From NCBI RefSeq assembly GCF_040182365.1, contig NZ_CP144460.1, forward strand, positions 3,100,001-3,164,000: DNA of 64,000 nucleotides, given 5' to 3'. A program made the translations under genes and the position numbers. The notes under the pieces were generated by a model. That model made no database searches. It saw nothing but the letters and a program-made list of their open reading frames with translations, and was not told where the DNA came from. Below are positions 46,843 to 59,714 of this stretch, in pieces. The DNA is from Xanthomonas sp. 10-10. GTDB taxonomy: Bacteria; Pseudomonadota; Gammaproteobacteria; Xanthomonadales; Xanthomonadaceae. Every line of letters starts with the position of its first letter. The first letter of the stretch is position 1.

Positions 46843-46878
46843 CCCCTCTCTCTGCTGCGGGAGAGGGGTTGGGGTGAG
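46843..46878 (+). repeat. REP-like dispersed repeat
   Basis: CCCCTCTC...GAGAGGGG hairpin followed by TTGGGGTGAG, the same unit as at 8407. It pairs as an inverted couple with the copy at 46930. Confidence 0.6.
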
Positions 46879-46929
46879 CTACGGAGGCGTAGCCCTGGCG
46901 CCGTTTCACCTGCATGAGACTGCGACCGC

Positions 46930-46974
46930 ACCCTCATCCGCCCCTTCGGGGCACCTTCTCCCGGTGGGAGAAGG
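46930..46974 (-). repeat. REP-like dispersed repeat, opposite orientation
   Basis: ACCCTCATCC, a CCCCTTCGGGG hairpin, then CCTTCTCCCGGTGGGAGAAGG. Inverse sense to the unit at 46843. Confidence 0.55.
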
Positions 46975-47010
46975 AACAAGGCATGGGCTATTGCGAACCG
47001 ACAACAAGAA

Positions 47011-47032
47011 AGCGGGCCGAAGCCCGCTTTTT
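47011..47032. terminator. Terminator between DUF2272 gene and pnp
   Basis: AGCGGGC (47011-47017) pairs with GCCCGCT (47022-47028) around CGAA, with TTTT on the plus side and TTTC TTGTTG on the minus side, so it can serve both converging genes. Confidence 0.8.
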
Positions 47033-47055
47033 CGTGACGTATCAACCAGCGGCGA

Positions 47056-49170
<2,115 letters not shown>

Positions 49171-49300
49171 GGAGGTTTTTTCCTTAGGTGTAACTGTCTT
49201 CGTTGGACCGTCGTCGACCCATGCCGAGAACGGGCGGCCGGGAGGCTCCGGCCCATGAACTTGATAATGCGATGACGCGTTTGCGAACGACCAAAACAAA

Positions 49301-49326
49301 GCCGCGGCGCATCGCTGCGCCGCGGC
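49301..49326 (-). terminator. rpsO-pnp intergenic hairpin
   Basis: GCCGCGGCGCA and TGCGCCGCGGC form an 11-bp stem around TCGC, followed on the minus strand by TTTGTTTTGG. Position matches the partial terminator/processing site known between rpsO and pnp. Confidence 0.8.
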
Positions 49327-49338
49327 GGTAGGACTCGA

Positions 49339-49599
49339 TTAGCGGCGCAGGCCGAGCTTCTCGATCAACGACTTGTAACGATCGTTGTCCTTCTTCTTCA
49401 GGTAGTCGAGCAGGCTGCGGCGACGGTTGACCATCTGCAGCAGACCGCGACGGCTGTGGTGATCCTTCTTGTGGGTCTTGAAGTGGCCGGTCAGCAGCTC
49501 GATGCGTGCGGTCAGCAGAGCGACCTGCACTTCCGGCGAACCGGTGTCCTGGGCGCTGCGCTTGTTGTCTTCAATAACTTTCTGGGTGTCGACGGACAT
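49339..49599 (-). CDS. rpsO: 30S ribosomal protein S15
   Basis: 86-residue S15, from [20 protein letters not shown] to LIEKLGLRR. The [15 protein letters not shown] motif binds 16S rRNA. ATG at 49599; a longer frame to 49647 is unlikely. Confidence 0.98.
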   Translation of the reverse strand: MSVDTQKVIEDNKRSAQDTGSPEVQVALLTARIELLTGHFKTHKKDHHSRRGLLQMVNRRRSLLDYLKKKDNDRYKSLIEKLGLRR

Positions 49600-49755
49600 G
49601 ATGTTTACTCGATAGATGCGTGGTCGACAGGAACGTGCATGACGCACCGTCGGACTCGCCGTTTGCTAGGGATGAGCGCGCTTGGCGCTGAGGTGCCCCG
49701 ATCGGGGCCGCGAAATTGTACCGTCGCAGGACGCCGGGAACAAGTTGACTAAACC

Positions 49756-50682
49756 TTAACAACCTGGAGTTTCGTTCAGTCCATTGAACAAGCGCTGTGG
49801 CGACAGCCGGCCGTCAGCGTCAACAAGGCCAAGGCCTGACGGGCTTCCATCCGGGCCGAAAACGGCGACCTGGCCGGCTGGAAACGCCGGATCGCGCAGC
49901 CTTTGTCCCATCCGGAAGCGGGTCGCATGGGCGTGATCGAGGGTGATCTGCGCAAAATCGGCCAGCCCTGCCTGGATCGGCAGCAGCAGATCCTGCGCCC
50001 GCGCGCCCGATTCCACTGCTGCGCTCAACGCTTCCAGGGTCATCATCTGGGGCGAGCGGAACGGCTCTACCCAGAGCCGGCGCAGCGCGGCGATATGCGC
50101 ACCGCAGCCGAGACTTTCGCCCAGATCGCGGGCCAGGCTGCGGATGTAGGTGCCGGAGCCGCAGGTCACGCGCAACTGCAGGCGCGGCGCGTGGTAGCCG
50201 ATCAACTCGATCGCATGCACGTCGACCTCACGTACCGGCGCCTCGATCGCTTCGCCCCTGCGTGCCTTGGCATACAGCGGCTCGCCACCCTGCTTGAGCG
50301 CGGAATAGATCGGGGCCTGCTGCTGGATGCGCCCGATAAACGGGGCCAAGGCCGCGCGCACTGCCTCTTCGCTCAGCGCAGGCACCGCACGCTCGCGCAG
50401 CGGCTCGCCGTCGGCATCGTCGGTATCGGTGGTGACGCCCAGTACCACCTCGGCGTCGTACGCCTTGGCCGAACCCAGCAGCAAGCCGGCGATCTTGGTC
50501 GCCTCGCCCAGGCATAACGGCAGCAAGCCGGTGGCCAGCGGGTCCAGGCTGCCGGTGTGGCCGCCCTTTTCGGCACGCAACAAGCGGCGTGCGGCCTGCA
50601 ATGCAGCGTTGGAACTGAGCCCGGCCGGTTTGTCCAGCAACAGGATGCCGTGCAGCGGGCGATAGACGATGCGGGGTTTCAA
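49756..50682 (-). CDS. truB: TruB, tRNA pseudouridine-55 synthase
   Basis: 308-residue enzyme. Catalytic motif [16 protein letters not shown] with the catalytic Asp. No ATG suits the N-terminus; TTG at 50682 (then [18 protein letters not shown]) gives the family's usual beginning. The frame upstream to 50892 lacks conservation-like content and overlaps the rbfA end. Confidence 0.93.
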   Translation of the reverse strand: MKPRIVYRPLHGILLLDKPAGLSSNAALQAARRLLRAEKGGHTGSLDPLATGLLPLCLGEATKIAGLLLGSAKAYDAEVVLGVTTDTDDADGEPLRERAVPALSEEAVRAALAPFIGRIQQQAPIYSALKQGGEPLYAKARRGEAIEAPVREVDVHAIELIGYHAPRLQLRVTCGSGTYIRSLARDLGESLGCGAHIAALRRLWVEPFRSPQMMTLEALSAAVESGARAQDLLLPIQAGLADFAQITLDHAHATRFRMGQRLRDPAFPAGQVAVFGPDGSPSGLGLVDADGRLSPQRLFNGLNETPGC

Positions 50683-50761
50683 AAGATCGGTGCTCGAATC
50701 GGGCGCTGTGCGCATCCGCGGGAATCCAGGGGCACGGCAGCTCGCCCAGCCGACACAGCGC

Positions 50762-51154
50762 TCAGCGCTGCTCGGCGTCCTCATCGCTGGACGTGGCCTG
50801 CGGACCGACATCGTCCAGGTCACGCAGCAGGTTGTCGATGCGTTCGCCACGGTCGACCGAGTCGTCGTAGTGAAAGTGCAGCTCGGGCACATGACGCAGC
50901 TTCATCGCGCGCGCCAGTTGCGTGCGCAGCTGACCGGCGATTTCCTTGAGCCCCTTGACCGCTTCGGCCGAGCGCTCCTGCTGCAGCGCGGTGACGAACA
51001 CCTTGGCGTGCGCCAGATCGCGGCTGATTTCGACATCGGACACGCTGACCGACGGCAGGCCGTGGTCGCGCACGGCCGCGTGCACGATGGTGCCGAGGTC
51101 GCGACGCACCTGCGCAGAGACGCGGTCGGTGCGATGGAATGATTTGGTTGGCAT
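50762..51154 (-). CDS. rbfA: RbfA, 30S ribosome-binding factor
   Basis: 130-residue 30S maturation factor. Starts [40 protein letters not shown] is the conserved C-terminal motif. ATG at 51154; longer frame rejected. Confidence 0.95.
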   Translation of the reverse strand: MPTKSFHRTDRVSAQVRRDLGTIVHAAVRDHGLPSVSVSDVEISRDLAHAKVFVTALQQERSAEAVKGLKEIAGQLRTQLARAMKLRHVPELHFHYDDSVDRGERIDNLLRDLDDVGPQATSSDEDAEQR

Positions 51155-51298
51155 GGTCGTGGACCTGGTTGATTCGGAGGGCCAGATGGCACCGAAGCCA
51201 AAAACGAACGCGGGCGGCCATGCCGCCCTCGCCTTGCAGAACTTGCGTGACGCCATGCGCCAGCGCGGTAAATCGGGGCCCGCAGGCCCCGATTTCCA

Positions 51299-54010
51299 TT
51301 ACAGCGTGCGGGCAACCTCGATACGCTCGAAGCACTCGATCTGATCGCCGGCCTTGACGTCGTTGTAGGCCTTCACGCCGATACCGCACTCGGTACCGTT
51401 GCGCACTTCGTCGACGTTTTCCTTGAAGCGACGCAGCGATTCCAGCTCGCCCTCGAACACCACGACGCTGTCGCGGAGCACGCGGATCGGCTTGCTGCGC
51501 TTGACCACGCCTTCGATGATCATGCAGCCTGCGACCGCGCCGAACTTGGAGCTGCGGAACACATCGCGCACCTGCGCGATACCGATGATCTCTTCGCGGA
51601 TTTCCACGCCGAGCAGACCGGAGGCCACCTGCTTCACCTGGTCGATCACGTCATAGATGATCGAGAAGTAACGCAGATCGATGCCGTTGGACTCGACGAT
51701 CTTGCGCGCCGAGGCATCCGCACGCACGTTGAAGCCGATCACCGTGGCCTTGGAGGCCGCTGCCGAATTGGCATCGGACTCGGTGATGCCGCCCACGCCG
51801 GAGTGGATCACGTTGATGCGGATGTCGTCGTTGGACAAGGCCACCAGCGACTGCTTGAGCGCTTCCACCGAACCCTGCACGTCGGCCTTGATCACCAGGT
51901 TCAACACCTGCTGGCCTTCGCCCTTGCCCATCTGGGCCAGGATGTCTTCCATGCGGTTGGTGGCCGAGGCGACCAGACGCGACTCGCGACGCTTGGTTTC
52001 GCGCTGCTGCGCCACGTCCTTGGCCAGACGCTCGTCGTCGACGACCACGAAGTCGTCGCCGGCTTCCGGCACGCCGGACAAGCCGAGCACCTGCACCGGG
52101 ATCGACGGGCCCGCCGAGGCCGGCTGATGGCCGGTTTCGTCGAACAGCGCACGCACGCGGCCGTACTGAATGCCGCACACCAGGTAGTCGCCACGCTTCA
52201 GCGCGCCCTGCTGCACCAGCACCGTCGCGACCGGGCCGCGGCCCTTGTCCAGCGACGATTCGATCACGGTACCGCTGGCGCGGCCATCGGCCACGGCCTT
52301 GAGTTCCAGCACTTCGGCCTGTAGCGAAATCGCGTCCAGCAGCGTGTCCACACCGGTACCGACCTTGGCCGACACTTCGATGAACTGGGTATCGCCACCG
52401 AACTCTTCGGCCACCACGTTTTCGGCCAGCAACTCGTTCTTGACCCGCAGCGGATCCGCGCCGGCCTTGTCGATCTTGTTGACCGCCACGATCAACGGAA
52501 CGCCCGCCGCCTTGGCATGCGCCACCGCTTCCTTGGTCTGCGGCATCACGCCATCATCGGCTGCAACCACCAGCACCACGATGTCGGTGATCTTGGCGCC
52601 GCGCGCACGCATCGAGGTAAACGCGGCATGGCCGGGCGTATCCAGGAAGCTGATGACGCCACGGCCGGTTTCGACGTGGTACGCACCGATGTGCTGGGTG
52701 ATGCCGCCGGCCTCGCCAGAGGCGATCTTGGTCCGACGGATGTAATCCAGCAGCGAGGTCTTGCCGTGGTCGACGTGACCCATGATGGTGACCACCGGCG
52801 GACGCGAGGTGGTTTCGCCCTGCGCATCCTCGGCATGCGCCAGCAGCGCATCCTCGAAGTCGGCATTGTCGGCACGCACAGCCTTGTGGCCGAGCTCTTC
52901 GGTCACCAGCGCAGCAGTGTCATGGTCGATGCTCTGGGTGATGGTCGCCATGACGCCCATCTTGAACAGCGCCTTGACCACGTCGCCGCCCTTGAGCGCG
53001 AGCTTCTGCGCCAGGTCGGCCACGGTGATGGTCTCGCCGATCGCTACTTCACGCACCACCGGTGCGGTCGGACGCTCGAACCCGTGCGGGCCGCTATTGC
53101 CTTGGTTGCTGCCGCGACCGCCATCGTTGCCACGGCGCGACGACGACGAACCCGGACGACCGGTCGGCTTGCCACGCACGTTGGAACGACGCGCACGATC
53201 GGCCGCAGACAGATGCAGCTGACCGGCAAAGCGCTTGGTCGCATCGTCGTCTTCGACGCCAGCCACCATCACGTGCGAACCGCGCGTCTTGTGCTTGGCG
53301 GCATTGTTGCGGTCGTCCGGGCGGGCCGGCGTCGCCGGACGCGAGGCGGGCGACGCGCCAGCCGGGCGGGACGGACGCGGTGCCGAAGACGGCGAGGACG
53401 GAGCACGCGCGGCGGGCGCAGACGACGGCGTCGGCGCAGCAGCAACCGGGGCCGGCGCACTGGCAGCCGCAGCGGCTTCCTCGGCAGCCTTGCGCTCGGC
53501 TTCTGCGCGGTCTTTTGCGGCCTGCTCCTCGTCGCGCTTGCGCTGGATTGCTTCATCGCGCACACGATCGCTTTCGGCCAGACGCTGCTGCTCGTCGAGG
53601 TTGCGCTTACGCGACTCCTCGAGCTTGCGCAGGATGTCGGCGCGCTCTTCGTCCGGCGTCATCGGCGCGGCACGGCCGCCGCCTTCGTTCTCGGACTTCA
53701 CGTAAGTACGCTTCTGCCGCACTTCCACGTTGACCGTGGTCTTGGTGCGGCCGGCGTTGACCGTGACTTCCTGCAGCTTGCGCCGATTGAGCGTGATCTT
53801 CTTGGCTGCCTCGCTCGCCGCTTCGGCGGGCGTGTCGGCCTTGCCATGCGTGCGACGCAGGAAGCCAAGCAGTTTCATCTTCTCGGTGCTGGTCACGACC
53901 TGGTCGGGACCGCTGAACTTCATTCCGGCCTCGGCCAGTTGAACCAGCAGTTTATCGACCGGCGTATTGACCAGTTCGGCAAGCTTGCGGATGGTGGTTT
54001 GCTGCGACAT
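51299..54010 (-). CDS. infB: Translation initiation factor IF-2
   Basis: 903-residue GTPase placing initiator tRNA on the 30S subunit. ATG at 54010 ([15 protein letters not shown]). The N-terminal ~330 residues include a Lys/Glu/Ala-rich helical stretch and a Pro/Ala/Ser-rich linker. G domain: GHVDHGKT near residue 408, [14 protein letters not shown]-terminal domains C1 and C2 are complete, ending ERIEVARTL. Confidence 0.97.
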   Translation of the reverse strand: MSQQTTIRKLAELVNTPVDKLLVQLAEAGMKFSGPDQVVTSTEKMKLLGFLRRTHGKADTPAEAASEAAKKITLNRRKLQEVTVNAGRTKTTVNVEVRQKRTYVKSENEGGGRAAPMTPDEERADILRKLEESRKRNLDEQQRLAESDRVRDEAIQRKRDEEQAAKDRAEAERKAAEEAAAAASAPAPVAAAPTPSSAPAARAPSSPSSAPRPSRPAGASPASRPATPARPDDRNNAAKHKTRGSHVMVAGVEDDDATKRFAGQLHLSAADRARRSNVRGKPTGRPGSSSSRRGNDGGRGSNQGNSGPHGFERPTAPVVREVAIGETITVADLAQKLALKGGDVVKALFKMGVMATITQSIDHDTAALVTEELGHKAVRADNADFEDALLAHAEDAQGETTSRPPVVTIMGHVDHGKTSLLDYIRRTKIASGEAGGITQHIGAYHVETGRGVISFLDTPGHAAFTSMRARGAKITDIVVLVVAADDGVMPQTKEAVAHAKAAGVPLIVAVNKIDKAGADPLRVKNELLAENVVAEEFGGDTQFIEVSAKVGTGVDTLLDAISLQAEVLELKAVADGRASGTVIESSLDKGRGPVATVLVQQGALKRGDYLVCGIQYGRVRALFDETGHQPASAGPSIPVQVLGLSGVPEAGDDFVVVDDERLAKDVAQQRETKRRESRLVASATNRMEDILAQMGKGEGQQVLNLVIKADVQGSVEALKQSLVALSNDDIRINVIHSGVGGITESDANSAAASKATVIGFNVRADASARKIVESNGIDLRYFSIIYDVIDQVKQVASGLLGVEIREEIIGIAQVRDVFRSSKFGAVAGCMIIEGVVKRSKPIRVLRDSVVVFEGELESLRRFKENVDEVRNGTECGIGVKAYNDVKAGDQIECFERIEVARTL

Positions 54011-54105
54011 TCGGATCCTATGATCTGGTTGGCGCCCCCTCGCCCAGAGCAAGGGAAACGCTGATTCTAAGCCCTGATGGGGTCAGGGCGCGGTTCATTG
54101 CCGGC

Positions 54106-55617
54106 TCATTCGCCGCGCTCCAAACGGGCGATCTCCTCGGCGCGGGCCGCCAGGATCAGCGCCGCGGCGCGCTCCTGGGTCATGCCCTCGATGCCGAAGT
54201 CGACGATCTCGTCCGCTGCCAGGTCGGACAAATCCTCGCTGGTGCGCACGCCGTGCTCGGCCAGAGCAAAGGCCGTTTCCTCGTCCATCCCCTCCAGCGC
54301 CAGCAGGTCCTCGGTGGGCTGAGTTCCTTCCAGGCCTTCTTCCTCGGCCAGCGCGGCGTTGAGCAACGCATCGCGGGCACGGGCACGCAGTTCTTCGACG
54401 ATGTCTTCGTCGAAGCCTTCCACCGCCAGCAGTTCACCGACCGGGACGTAGGCGATTTCTTCGACCGTATTGAAGCCTTCGGATACCAGGATCGCGGAGA
54501 TTTCTTCGTCCACTTCCAGGCGGTCCATGAACAGCTGGCGCGCCGATGCCTGTTCAGCCTCGGACTTGGCGGCCACCTGGTCGGCGGTCATCACGTTGAG
54601 CTGCCAGCCGGTCAGGCGGCTGGCCAGGCGCACATTCTGGCCGCCCTTGCCGATCGCCTGCGCCAGGCGGTCTTCCGCCACAGCCAGGTCCATCGAGTGC
54701 TTGTCTTCATCGACGATGATCGACTGCACTTCGGCAGGCGCCATTGCGTTGATGACGAAGTTGGCCGGGTTCTCGTTCCACAGCACGATGTCCACACGCT
54801 CGCCATTGAGCTCGTTGGACACCGCCTGCACGCGCGAACCACGCATACCGATGCAGGCGCCGATGGGATCGGTGCGGGTGTCGTGCGCGATCACGGCGAT
54901 CTTGGCGCGATCGCCCGGGTCGCGGGCGCAGGCCTTGATCTCGACCAGGCCCTGACCCACTTCCGGCACTTCGAGCTTGAACAGCTCGATCATGAATTCC
55001 GGCGCGGCGCGGCTGATGAACAGCTGCGGGCCACGCGGCTCGGAGCGCACTTCGGCCAGATAGCCGCGCACGCGGTCGCCCGGGCGCAGCACGTCGCGCG
55101 GAATGCCCTTGTCCTTGGGAATGAAGGCTTCGGCATTGCCGCCCAGATCGACAAAGATGTTGCCGCGCTCGGCGCGCTTGACCACACCGGTGATCAACTC
55201 GCCAACGCGATCCTTCCAGGCATCGACCACCTGCTGACGCTCGGCCTCGCGCACACGCTGCACGATCACCTGCTTGGCAGCCTGCGCCGCGATACGGCCG
55301 AAGTCCGGGTTTTCGATCTGTTCTTCGATGTAGTCGCCCACATCCACGCCGTCGGCTTCGTCGACGGCATCCATCAGACGCACCTGGCGATCCGGGGATT
55401 CCATCACGACATCGTCGGCAACCACTTCCCAACGGCGGAAGGTTTCGTAATTACCGTCCTTGTGGTCGATGGTCACGCGCGTCAGCACGTCCTGGTCGGG
55501 ATAGCGCTTCTTCGCTGCGGAAGCCAGCGCGGCCTCGATCGCATCGAAGATCACTTCGCGCGGCACGCCCTTTTCGTTGGCCACCGCATCCACTACCAGC
55601 AAAAGTTCCTTGCTCAT
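54106..55617 (-). CDS. nusA: NusA transcription factor
   Basis: 503-residue elongation/termination factor. ATG at 55617 (MSKELLLVVDAVANEK). N-terminal domain, S1 (GVVKRAERGNIFVDLGGNAE), KH domains (GMRGSRVQAVSNELNGE; IGKGGQNVRLASRLTGW) and two acidic C-terminal helical repeats (VPVGELLAVEGFDEDIVEEL; LLALEGMDEETAFALAEHG). A longer frame upstream covers rimP and is rejected. Confidence 0.97.
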   Translation of the reverse strand: MSKELLLVVDAVANEKGVPREVIFDAIEAALASAAKKRYPDQDVLTRVTIDHKDGNYETFRRWEVVADDVVMESPDRQVRLMDAVDEADGVDVGDYIEEQIENPDFGRIAAQAAKQVIVQRVREAERQQVVDAWKDRVGELITGVVKRAERGNIFVDLGGNAEAFIPKDKGIPRDVLRPGDRVRGYLAEVRSEPRGPQLFISRAAPEFMIELFKLEVPEVGQGLVEIKACARDPGDRAKIAVIAHDTRTDPIGACIGMRGSRVQAVSNELNGERVDIVLWNENPANFVINAMAPAEVQSIIVDEDKHSMDLAVAEDRLAQAIGKGGQNVRLASRLTGWQLNVMTADQVAAKSEAEQASARQLFMDRLEVDEEISAILVSEGFNTVEEIAYVPVGELLAVEGFDEDIVEELRARARDALLNAALAEEEGLEGTQPTEDLLALEGMDEETAFALAEHGVRTSEDLSDLAADEIVDFGIEGMTQERAAALILAARAEEIARLERGE

Positions 55618-55621
55618 TTCG

Positions 55622-56212
55622 TCACTCCGCGCGCGGCTTGCCAGCCGCCGACTCGTTGGATGGTTTCTTCTTGTCGTGCCCGGGTTTTTTCGGGCCGGGC
55701 TTATTCGGTTTTTGCGGCGCAAGGCCCAGGGCGACCCAATCCGGCAGGATGCGCGCCTTGTCGATGTTGTCGAAGCCGATCTGCACGTCCTTGCCGTCGA
55801 CCGAAAACACCACGGCATCAGCTTCCGGCTCGGTGCGCAGGATCTGACCCTGAAAGCGGCGCCGACCATCCTGCGCAAGCTTCAACACGATCTTTGCGGA
55901 CTCGCCGACATGGCGCGCGAATTGTTCCAGGGTGAACAACGGACGGTCCACACCCGGCGAGGACACTTCCAGGGTGTAGTTGCCACTGATCGGGTCTTCG
56001 ACGTCGAGCTGGGCGGAGACTTCACGGCTCACGCGCTCGCAATCGTCGACGTTGATGACACGCTCGGGCTGTTCGGCCAGCGGCACATCGATGTAAAGGC
56101 GCAACGTGGCGCCGCCTGGCGCGGGAAGATACTCCACGCCCAGCAGTTCCAAGCCCAGGGACTCAACCGTTGGACTCAGCAGATTCGCGATTTCGGTCGC
56201 TTTTTCGCTCAC
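55622..56212 (-). CDS. rimP: RimP ribosome maturation factor
   Basis: 196-residue protein, first of the nusA-infB operon. GTG start at 56212. [23 protein letters not shown] and [16 protein letters not shown] are family motifs. The Lys/Pro-rich tail beyond residue 165 is an extension relative to E. coli. Confidence 0.95.
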   Translation of the reverse strand: MSEKATEIANLLSPTVESLGLELLGVEYLPAPGGATLRLYIDVPLAEQPERVINVDDCERVSREVSAQLDVEDPISGNYTLEVSSPGVDRPLFTLEQFARHVGESAKIVLKLAQDGRRRFQGQILRTEPEADAVVFSVDGKDVQIGFDNIDKARILPDWVALGLAPQKPNKPGPKKPGHDKKKPSNESAAGKPRAE

Positions 56213-56278
56213 AGACTGCCCTGATCAAATGATTGCCAGTAGAACCCCGGCAACCGGCAGCAAACTTTCCGGTTCCGG

Positions 56279-56307
56279 AAAAAACAAGGGGCCCGATGGG
56301 CCCCTTG
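56279..56307 (-). terminator. Terminator between fMet tRNA and rimP, distal
   Basis: 10-bp stem CAAGGGGCCC (56285-56294) / GGGCCCCTTG (56298-56307), followed on the minus strand by six T. Second of two in tandem. Confidence 0.9.
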
Positions 56308-56311
56308 CGTG

Positions 56312-56338
56312 AAAAAAGCCCGACCTCTCAGGGTCGGC
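56312..56338 (-). terminator. Terminator between fMet tRNA and rimP, proximal
   Basis: CCGACC (56320-56325) pairs with GGTCGG (56332-56337); on the minus strand GCTTTTTT follows. It lies about 70 bases past the tRNA. Confidence 0.85.
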
Positions 56339-56409
56339 GCAAGGACGGGAACATGCGTCCTTACGATCCAAGAAGTTGAATCACTGCGATAAAGCGGTAA
56401 TTCGAAACT

Positions 56410-56486
56410 TGGTAGCGGGGGCAGGATTTGAACCTGCGACCTTCGGGTTATGAGCCCGACGAGCTGCCAGACTGCTCCACCCCGCA
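56410..56486 (-). tRNA. Initiator tRNA-fMet (CAT)
   Basis: 77 bases including encoded CCA. Anticodon loop CTCATAA with three G-C pairs in the stem (CGGG/CCCG) and a mismatched first acceptor pair (T1 against T72) are initiator hallmarks. Upstream of rimP-nusA-infB, the metY position. Confidence 0.97.
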
Positions 56487-56694
56487 GCAGAAGCGGAATT
56501 ATGAAGAACTTGAGCGGCAATTGCAAGCCCTAAGTTTTTCATCTGTTGGACACTTTGGCGAGTGTCCAACGTCGCGGCGAATGATAACCGCAATGCAACA
56601 AAAACGAAACACCAATCACAACTTTATTTCATATCCGCGCCATGCGCGGGCAACAGGCGTCGCGACGAACGCAACACCTGACCGTGCCCGCTTC

Positions 56695-58161
56695 TTATGC
56701 GAGACCGGCAAACGCGCGCTGGCACCACACCATGATCGGGTTCCAGGCCAAGCCAAGCGCGAGCAACGCAAGTGCGTTGACGCCCAGCACGGTCCCCAGC
56801 ACGCGGTCGTTATTGGCTGGCAACGGCTCACCGACCGGCTCATCGAAATACATGACCTTGATGACACGCAGGTAGTAGTACGCACCGATCACCGCGCAGA
56901 TCACACCCACCAGCGCCAACCACAGCATGTCGCCGTTCACCGCCGCGCCCAGCACGGCCAGCTTGGTCCAGAAGCCGAGGAACGGCGGAATACCCGCCAG
57001 CGACGCCATGATGCACAACACCAGGCCGGCCATCCACGGATTGCGCGCGTTGAGGCCCTTGAAGTCGTCGATGTTCTCGGCTTCGAACCCATTGCGCGAC
57101 AACGCGATGATGGCGCCGAACGACGCGGTCGACATGATGGTGTAGCTCACCGCATAGAACATCGCGGCGGCGTAACCCTCTTCGCCGCCGCCGGCGACGC
57201 CCATCAGCAGGAAGCCGATATGCGAGACCGTCGAATATGCAAGCATGCGCTTGAGATTGCTCTGCGCAATGGCCATCAGGTTGCCGACGACCAGCGACAG
57301 TGCCGACAGGCCGCCGATCAACAGATGCCACTGCGGCGACAACGGCCCCATGCCCACCTCCAGCAGGCGGTAGGTCATGCCGAACGCAGCCAGCTTCGGT
57401 GCGGAGCTGATAAACAACGCGATTGGTGCCGGTGCGCCCTGATAGACATCCGGCAGCCACATATGGAACGGTGCCGCGCCCAGCTTGAACGCCACGCCAG
57501 CGATCATGAAGATGGTGCCGGTCAGCAGCAGCGTACGCTCGCCGGAGCCTTCGATCGCTTCGTGGATGCCAGCCAGGCTCAAGGTGCCGGTAGCGCCATA
57601 GACCAGCGACATGCCGTACAGCAGCAGGCCCGACGCCAGCGAACCCAGCACGAAATACTTCATCGCCGCTTCGGTGGCCAGGCCGTTGTCGCGGTTGGAT
57701 GCGACCAGCGCGTACGAGCACAGCGCCAGCAATTCCAGACCCAGGTAGACCATCAGCAGGCTGCCAGCCGACGCCAGCAGCATCATGCCGGCGGTCGCGA
57801 ACAACACCAGCACCGGGATTTCGCCTTGATAGAGATTGCGCTCGCGCAGGTAGGTCCAGCCATAGACCAGGCTCAACCCGCTGACGAGCACGATCACCGT
57901 CTTCATCACGTCTGCGGCGGTATCGCGCACGAACATGCCATTGAAGATATCGCCCTGCCCGCCTGTGCCGGTGGCCAGCAACGCAAACACCACGGCGAGA
58001 ACAGCGATGGAGAACAAGTGGGTCCAGACCTTGTTCCGCTGGCTCATGAACAGGTCGAGCATCAGCAATGCGAAGGCGCCGCCGATCAGCACCAGCTCCG
58101 GAACGAGCGGAGCCAGGTCAGCGGTGGTCAACGGCGCGAGCGTTGGCGTGGTCATCATCAA
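56695..58161 (-). CDS. nuoN: NuoN, complex I subunit N
   Basis: 488-residue proton-pumping antiporter-like subunit of NADH:ubiquinone oxidoreductase. About 14 transmembrane helices. Pumping-helix lysines/glutamate lie in AALVASNRD to MKYFVLGSLASGLLLYGMS and in AFKLGAAPFHMWLPDVYQG. Last gene of the operon. AGGA precedes ATGATG; the first ATG is used. No clear terminator after its stop in 56487-56694. Confidence 0.97.
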   Translation of the reverse strand: MMMTTPTLAPLTTADLAPLVPELVLIGGAFALLMLDLFMSQRNKVWTHLFSIAVLAVVFALLATGTGGQGDIFNGMFVRDTAADVMKTVIVLVSGLSLVYGWTYLRERNLYQGEIPVLVLFATAGMMLLASAGSLLMVYLGLELLALCSYALVASNRDNGLATEAAMKYFVLGSLASGLLLYGMSLVYGATGTLSLAGIHEAIEGSGERTLLLTGTIFMIAGVAFKLGAAPFHMWLPDVYQGAPAPIALFISSAPKLAAFGMTYRLLEVGMGPLSPQWHLLIGGLSALSLVVGNLMAIAQSNLKRMLAYSTVSHIGFLLMGVAGGGEEGYAAAMFYAVSYTIMSTASFGAIIALSRNGFEAENIDDFKGLNARNPWMAGLVLCIMASLAGIPPFLGFWTKLAVLGAAVNGDMLWLALVGVICAVIGAYYYLRVIKVMYFDEPVGEPLPANNDRVLGTVLGVNALALLALGLAWNPIMVWCQRAFAGLA

Positions 58162-58191
58162 ATCCTGAAAATCAAAACGTACGGCAAGCGG

Positions 58192-59694
58192 TCAAAGCTT
58201 GCTCGCGGCGATCTGGGTAGCCAGCTTGGCGATCGATGGTTCCATCAGATCGGTCAGCGGCTTCGGATACAGGCCCAGGGCCAGCACGCCAGCAGCGAAC
58301 ACCCCCAGCACGAAAGCCTCGCGGCCATTGATGTCCTTCAGCTCGGCCACGTGGGCATTGGCCACTTCGCCGAAGAACACGCGCTTGTAGAGCCACAGCG
58401 TGTAGGCGGCCGTGATCACCAGGGTCGTGGCGGCGGCGAAGGCAACCAGCGGATGCTTCTGGAAGCTGGCCAGGATCACCATGAATTCACCGACGAACCC
58501 GCTGGTACCCGGCAGACCGGCATTGGCCATGAAGAACAGCATGGAAAAGGTCGCAAACCACGGCATCACATTGACCACGCCGCCGTAATCGGCGATGCGG
58601 CGCGTGTGCATGCGGTCGTACAGCACACCGATGCAGGAGAACATCGCGCCGGACACGAAGCCGTGCGAAATCATCTGCACCATCGCGCCCTGCAAGCCGA
58701 GGCGTGCTGCGTCGGTGCTGCCGTACTCGCGCACCAGGGTGAAGGCGATGAAGGTGCCCAGGGTGACGAAACCCATGTGCGCGATGGACGAATACGCCAC
58801 CAGCTTCTTCATGTCGTCCTGCACCAACGCCACCAGGCCGACGTAGATCACCGCGATCAGCGACAGCGTGATCACCAGCCACGCAAACTCATGGCTGGCA
58901 TCGGGAACGATCGGCAGGTTGAAACGCAGGAAACCGTAGCCGCCGATCTTCAGTGCGATCGCGGCCAGGATCACCGAACCGGCGGTCGGTGCTTCGACGT
59001 GCGCGTCCGGCAACCAGGTATGCACCGGGAACATCGGCACCTTGACCGCGAACGCGATCAGGAACGCGAAGAAGATCCAGGTCTGCTCCTTGGCGGTCAG
59101 CTGCAGCGCATACAGGTCGGCGAGCTGGAAGCTGCCGCCCTTCAGATACAGATACACCAGACCCACCAGCATCAGCACCGAGCCGAGGAAGGTGTAGAGG
59201 AAGAACTTCATCGCCGCATAGATACGCCGCGGACCGCCCCAGACACCGATGATGAGGAACATCGGGATCAGCATGGCTTCGAAGAAGACATAGAACAGCA
59301 TCGCATCGGTCGCGGCGAAGATGCCGACCGTGACGCCTTCCAGGATCAGGAAGGCAGCGACGTACTGATTGACGCGCTTGTCGATCGAGCGCCAGGCACC
59401 GATCAGTGCCAGCACAGTCACCAGCGTGGTCAGCACGATCAACGCAACCGCGATGCCATCCACGCCCAGGTTGTAGCCGATGTTGTAGGCCGGAATCCAG
59501 GCATGCAGTTCGATGAACTGCATCGCGTCATTGGCCGTGTCGTAGCCCAGCAGCGGCAGACTCAGCACAAAGGTCGCCACCGCCACCGCCAGGGATGCCC
59601 AGCGGGCAGTCTCGGCGTTGCGCAACGCAAGGATCAGGGCGCCACCGATAATCGGCAGCCAGATCAAGATAGACAGTAAAGGCCAGTTCGACAC
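58192..59694 (-). CDS. nuoM: NuoM, complex I subunit M
   Basis: 500-residue antiporter-like subunit. GTG start at 59694 (SNWPLLSILIWLPIIGG after Met). MFPVHTWLPDAHVEAPTAGS is the half-channel signature, with VPMF before it. Spaced 20 bases after nuoL and 30 before nuoN. Confidence 0.97.
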   Translation of the reverse strand: MSNWPLLSILIWLPIIGGALILALRNAETARWASLAVAVATFVLSLPLLGYDTANDAMQFIELHAWIPAYNIGYNLGVDGIAVALIVLTTLVTVLALIGAWRSIDKRVNQYVAAFLILEGVTVGIFAATDAMLFYVFFEAMLIPMFLIIGVWGGPRRIYAAMKFFLYTFLGSVLMLVGLVYLYLKGGSFQLADLYALQLTAKEQTWIFFAFLIAFAVKVPMFPVHTWLPDAHVEAPTAGSVILAAIALKIGGYGFLRFNLPIVPDASHEFAWLVITLSLIAVIYVGLVALVQDDMKKLVAYSSIAHMGFVTLGTFIAFTLVREYGSTDAARLGLQGAMVQMISHGFVSGAMFSCIGVLYDRMHTRRIADYGGVVNVMPWFATFSMLFFMANAGLPGTSGFVGEFMVILASFQKHPLVAFAAATTLVITAAYTLWLYKRVFFGEVANAHVAELKDINGREAFVLGVFAAGVLALGLYPKPLTDLMEPSIAKLATQIAASKL

Positions 59695-59714
59695 GTTTTC
59701 TTATTCCGTACAGG

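Noticed and set aside
52517-54064. A 515-codon open frame on the plus strand
   Set aside because: Antisense to infB, Arg-rich shadow.
54253-55935. A 560-codon open frame on the plus strand
   Set aside because: Antisense to nusA and rimP, His-rich shadow.
56428-59679. A 1083-codon open frame on the plus strand
   Set aside because: Antisense to nuoN and nuoM, with His/Arg/Gln-rich low-complexity content typical of the complement of GC-rich membrane genes.
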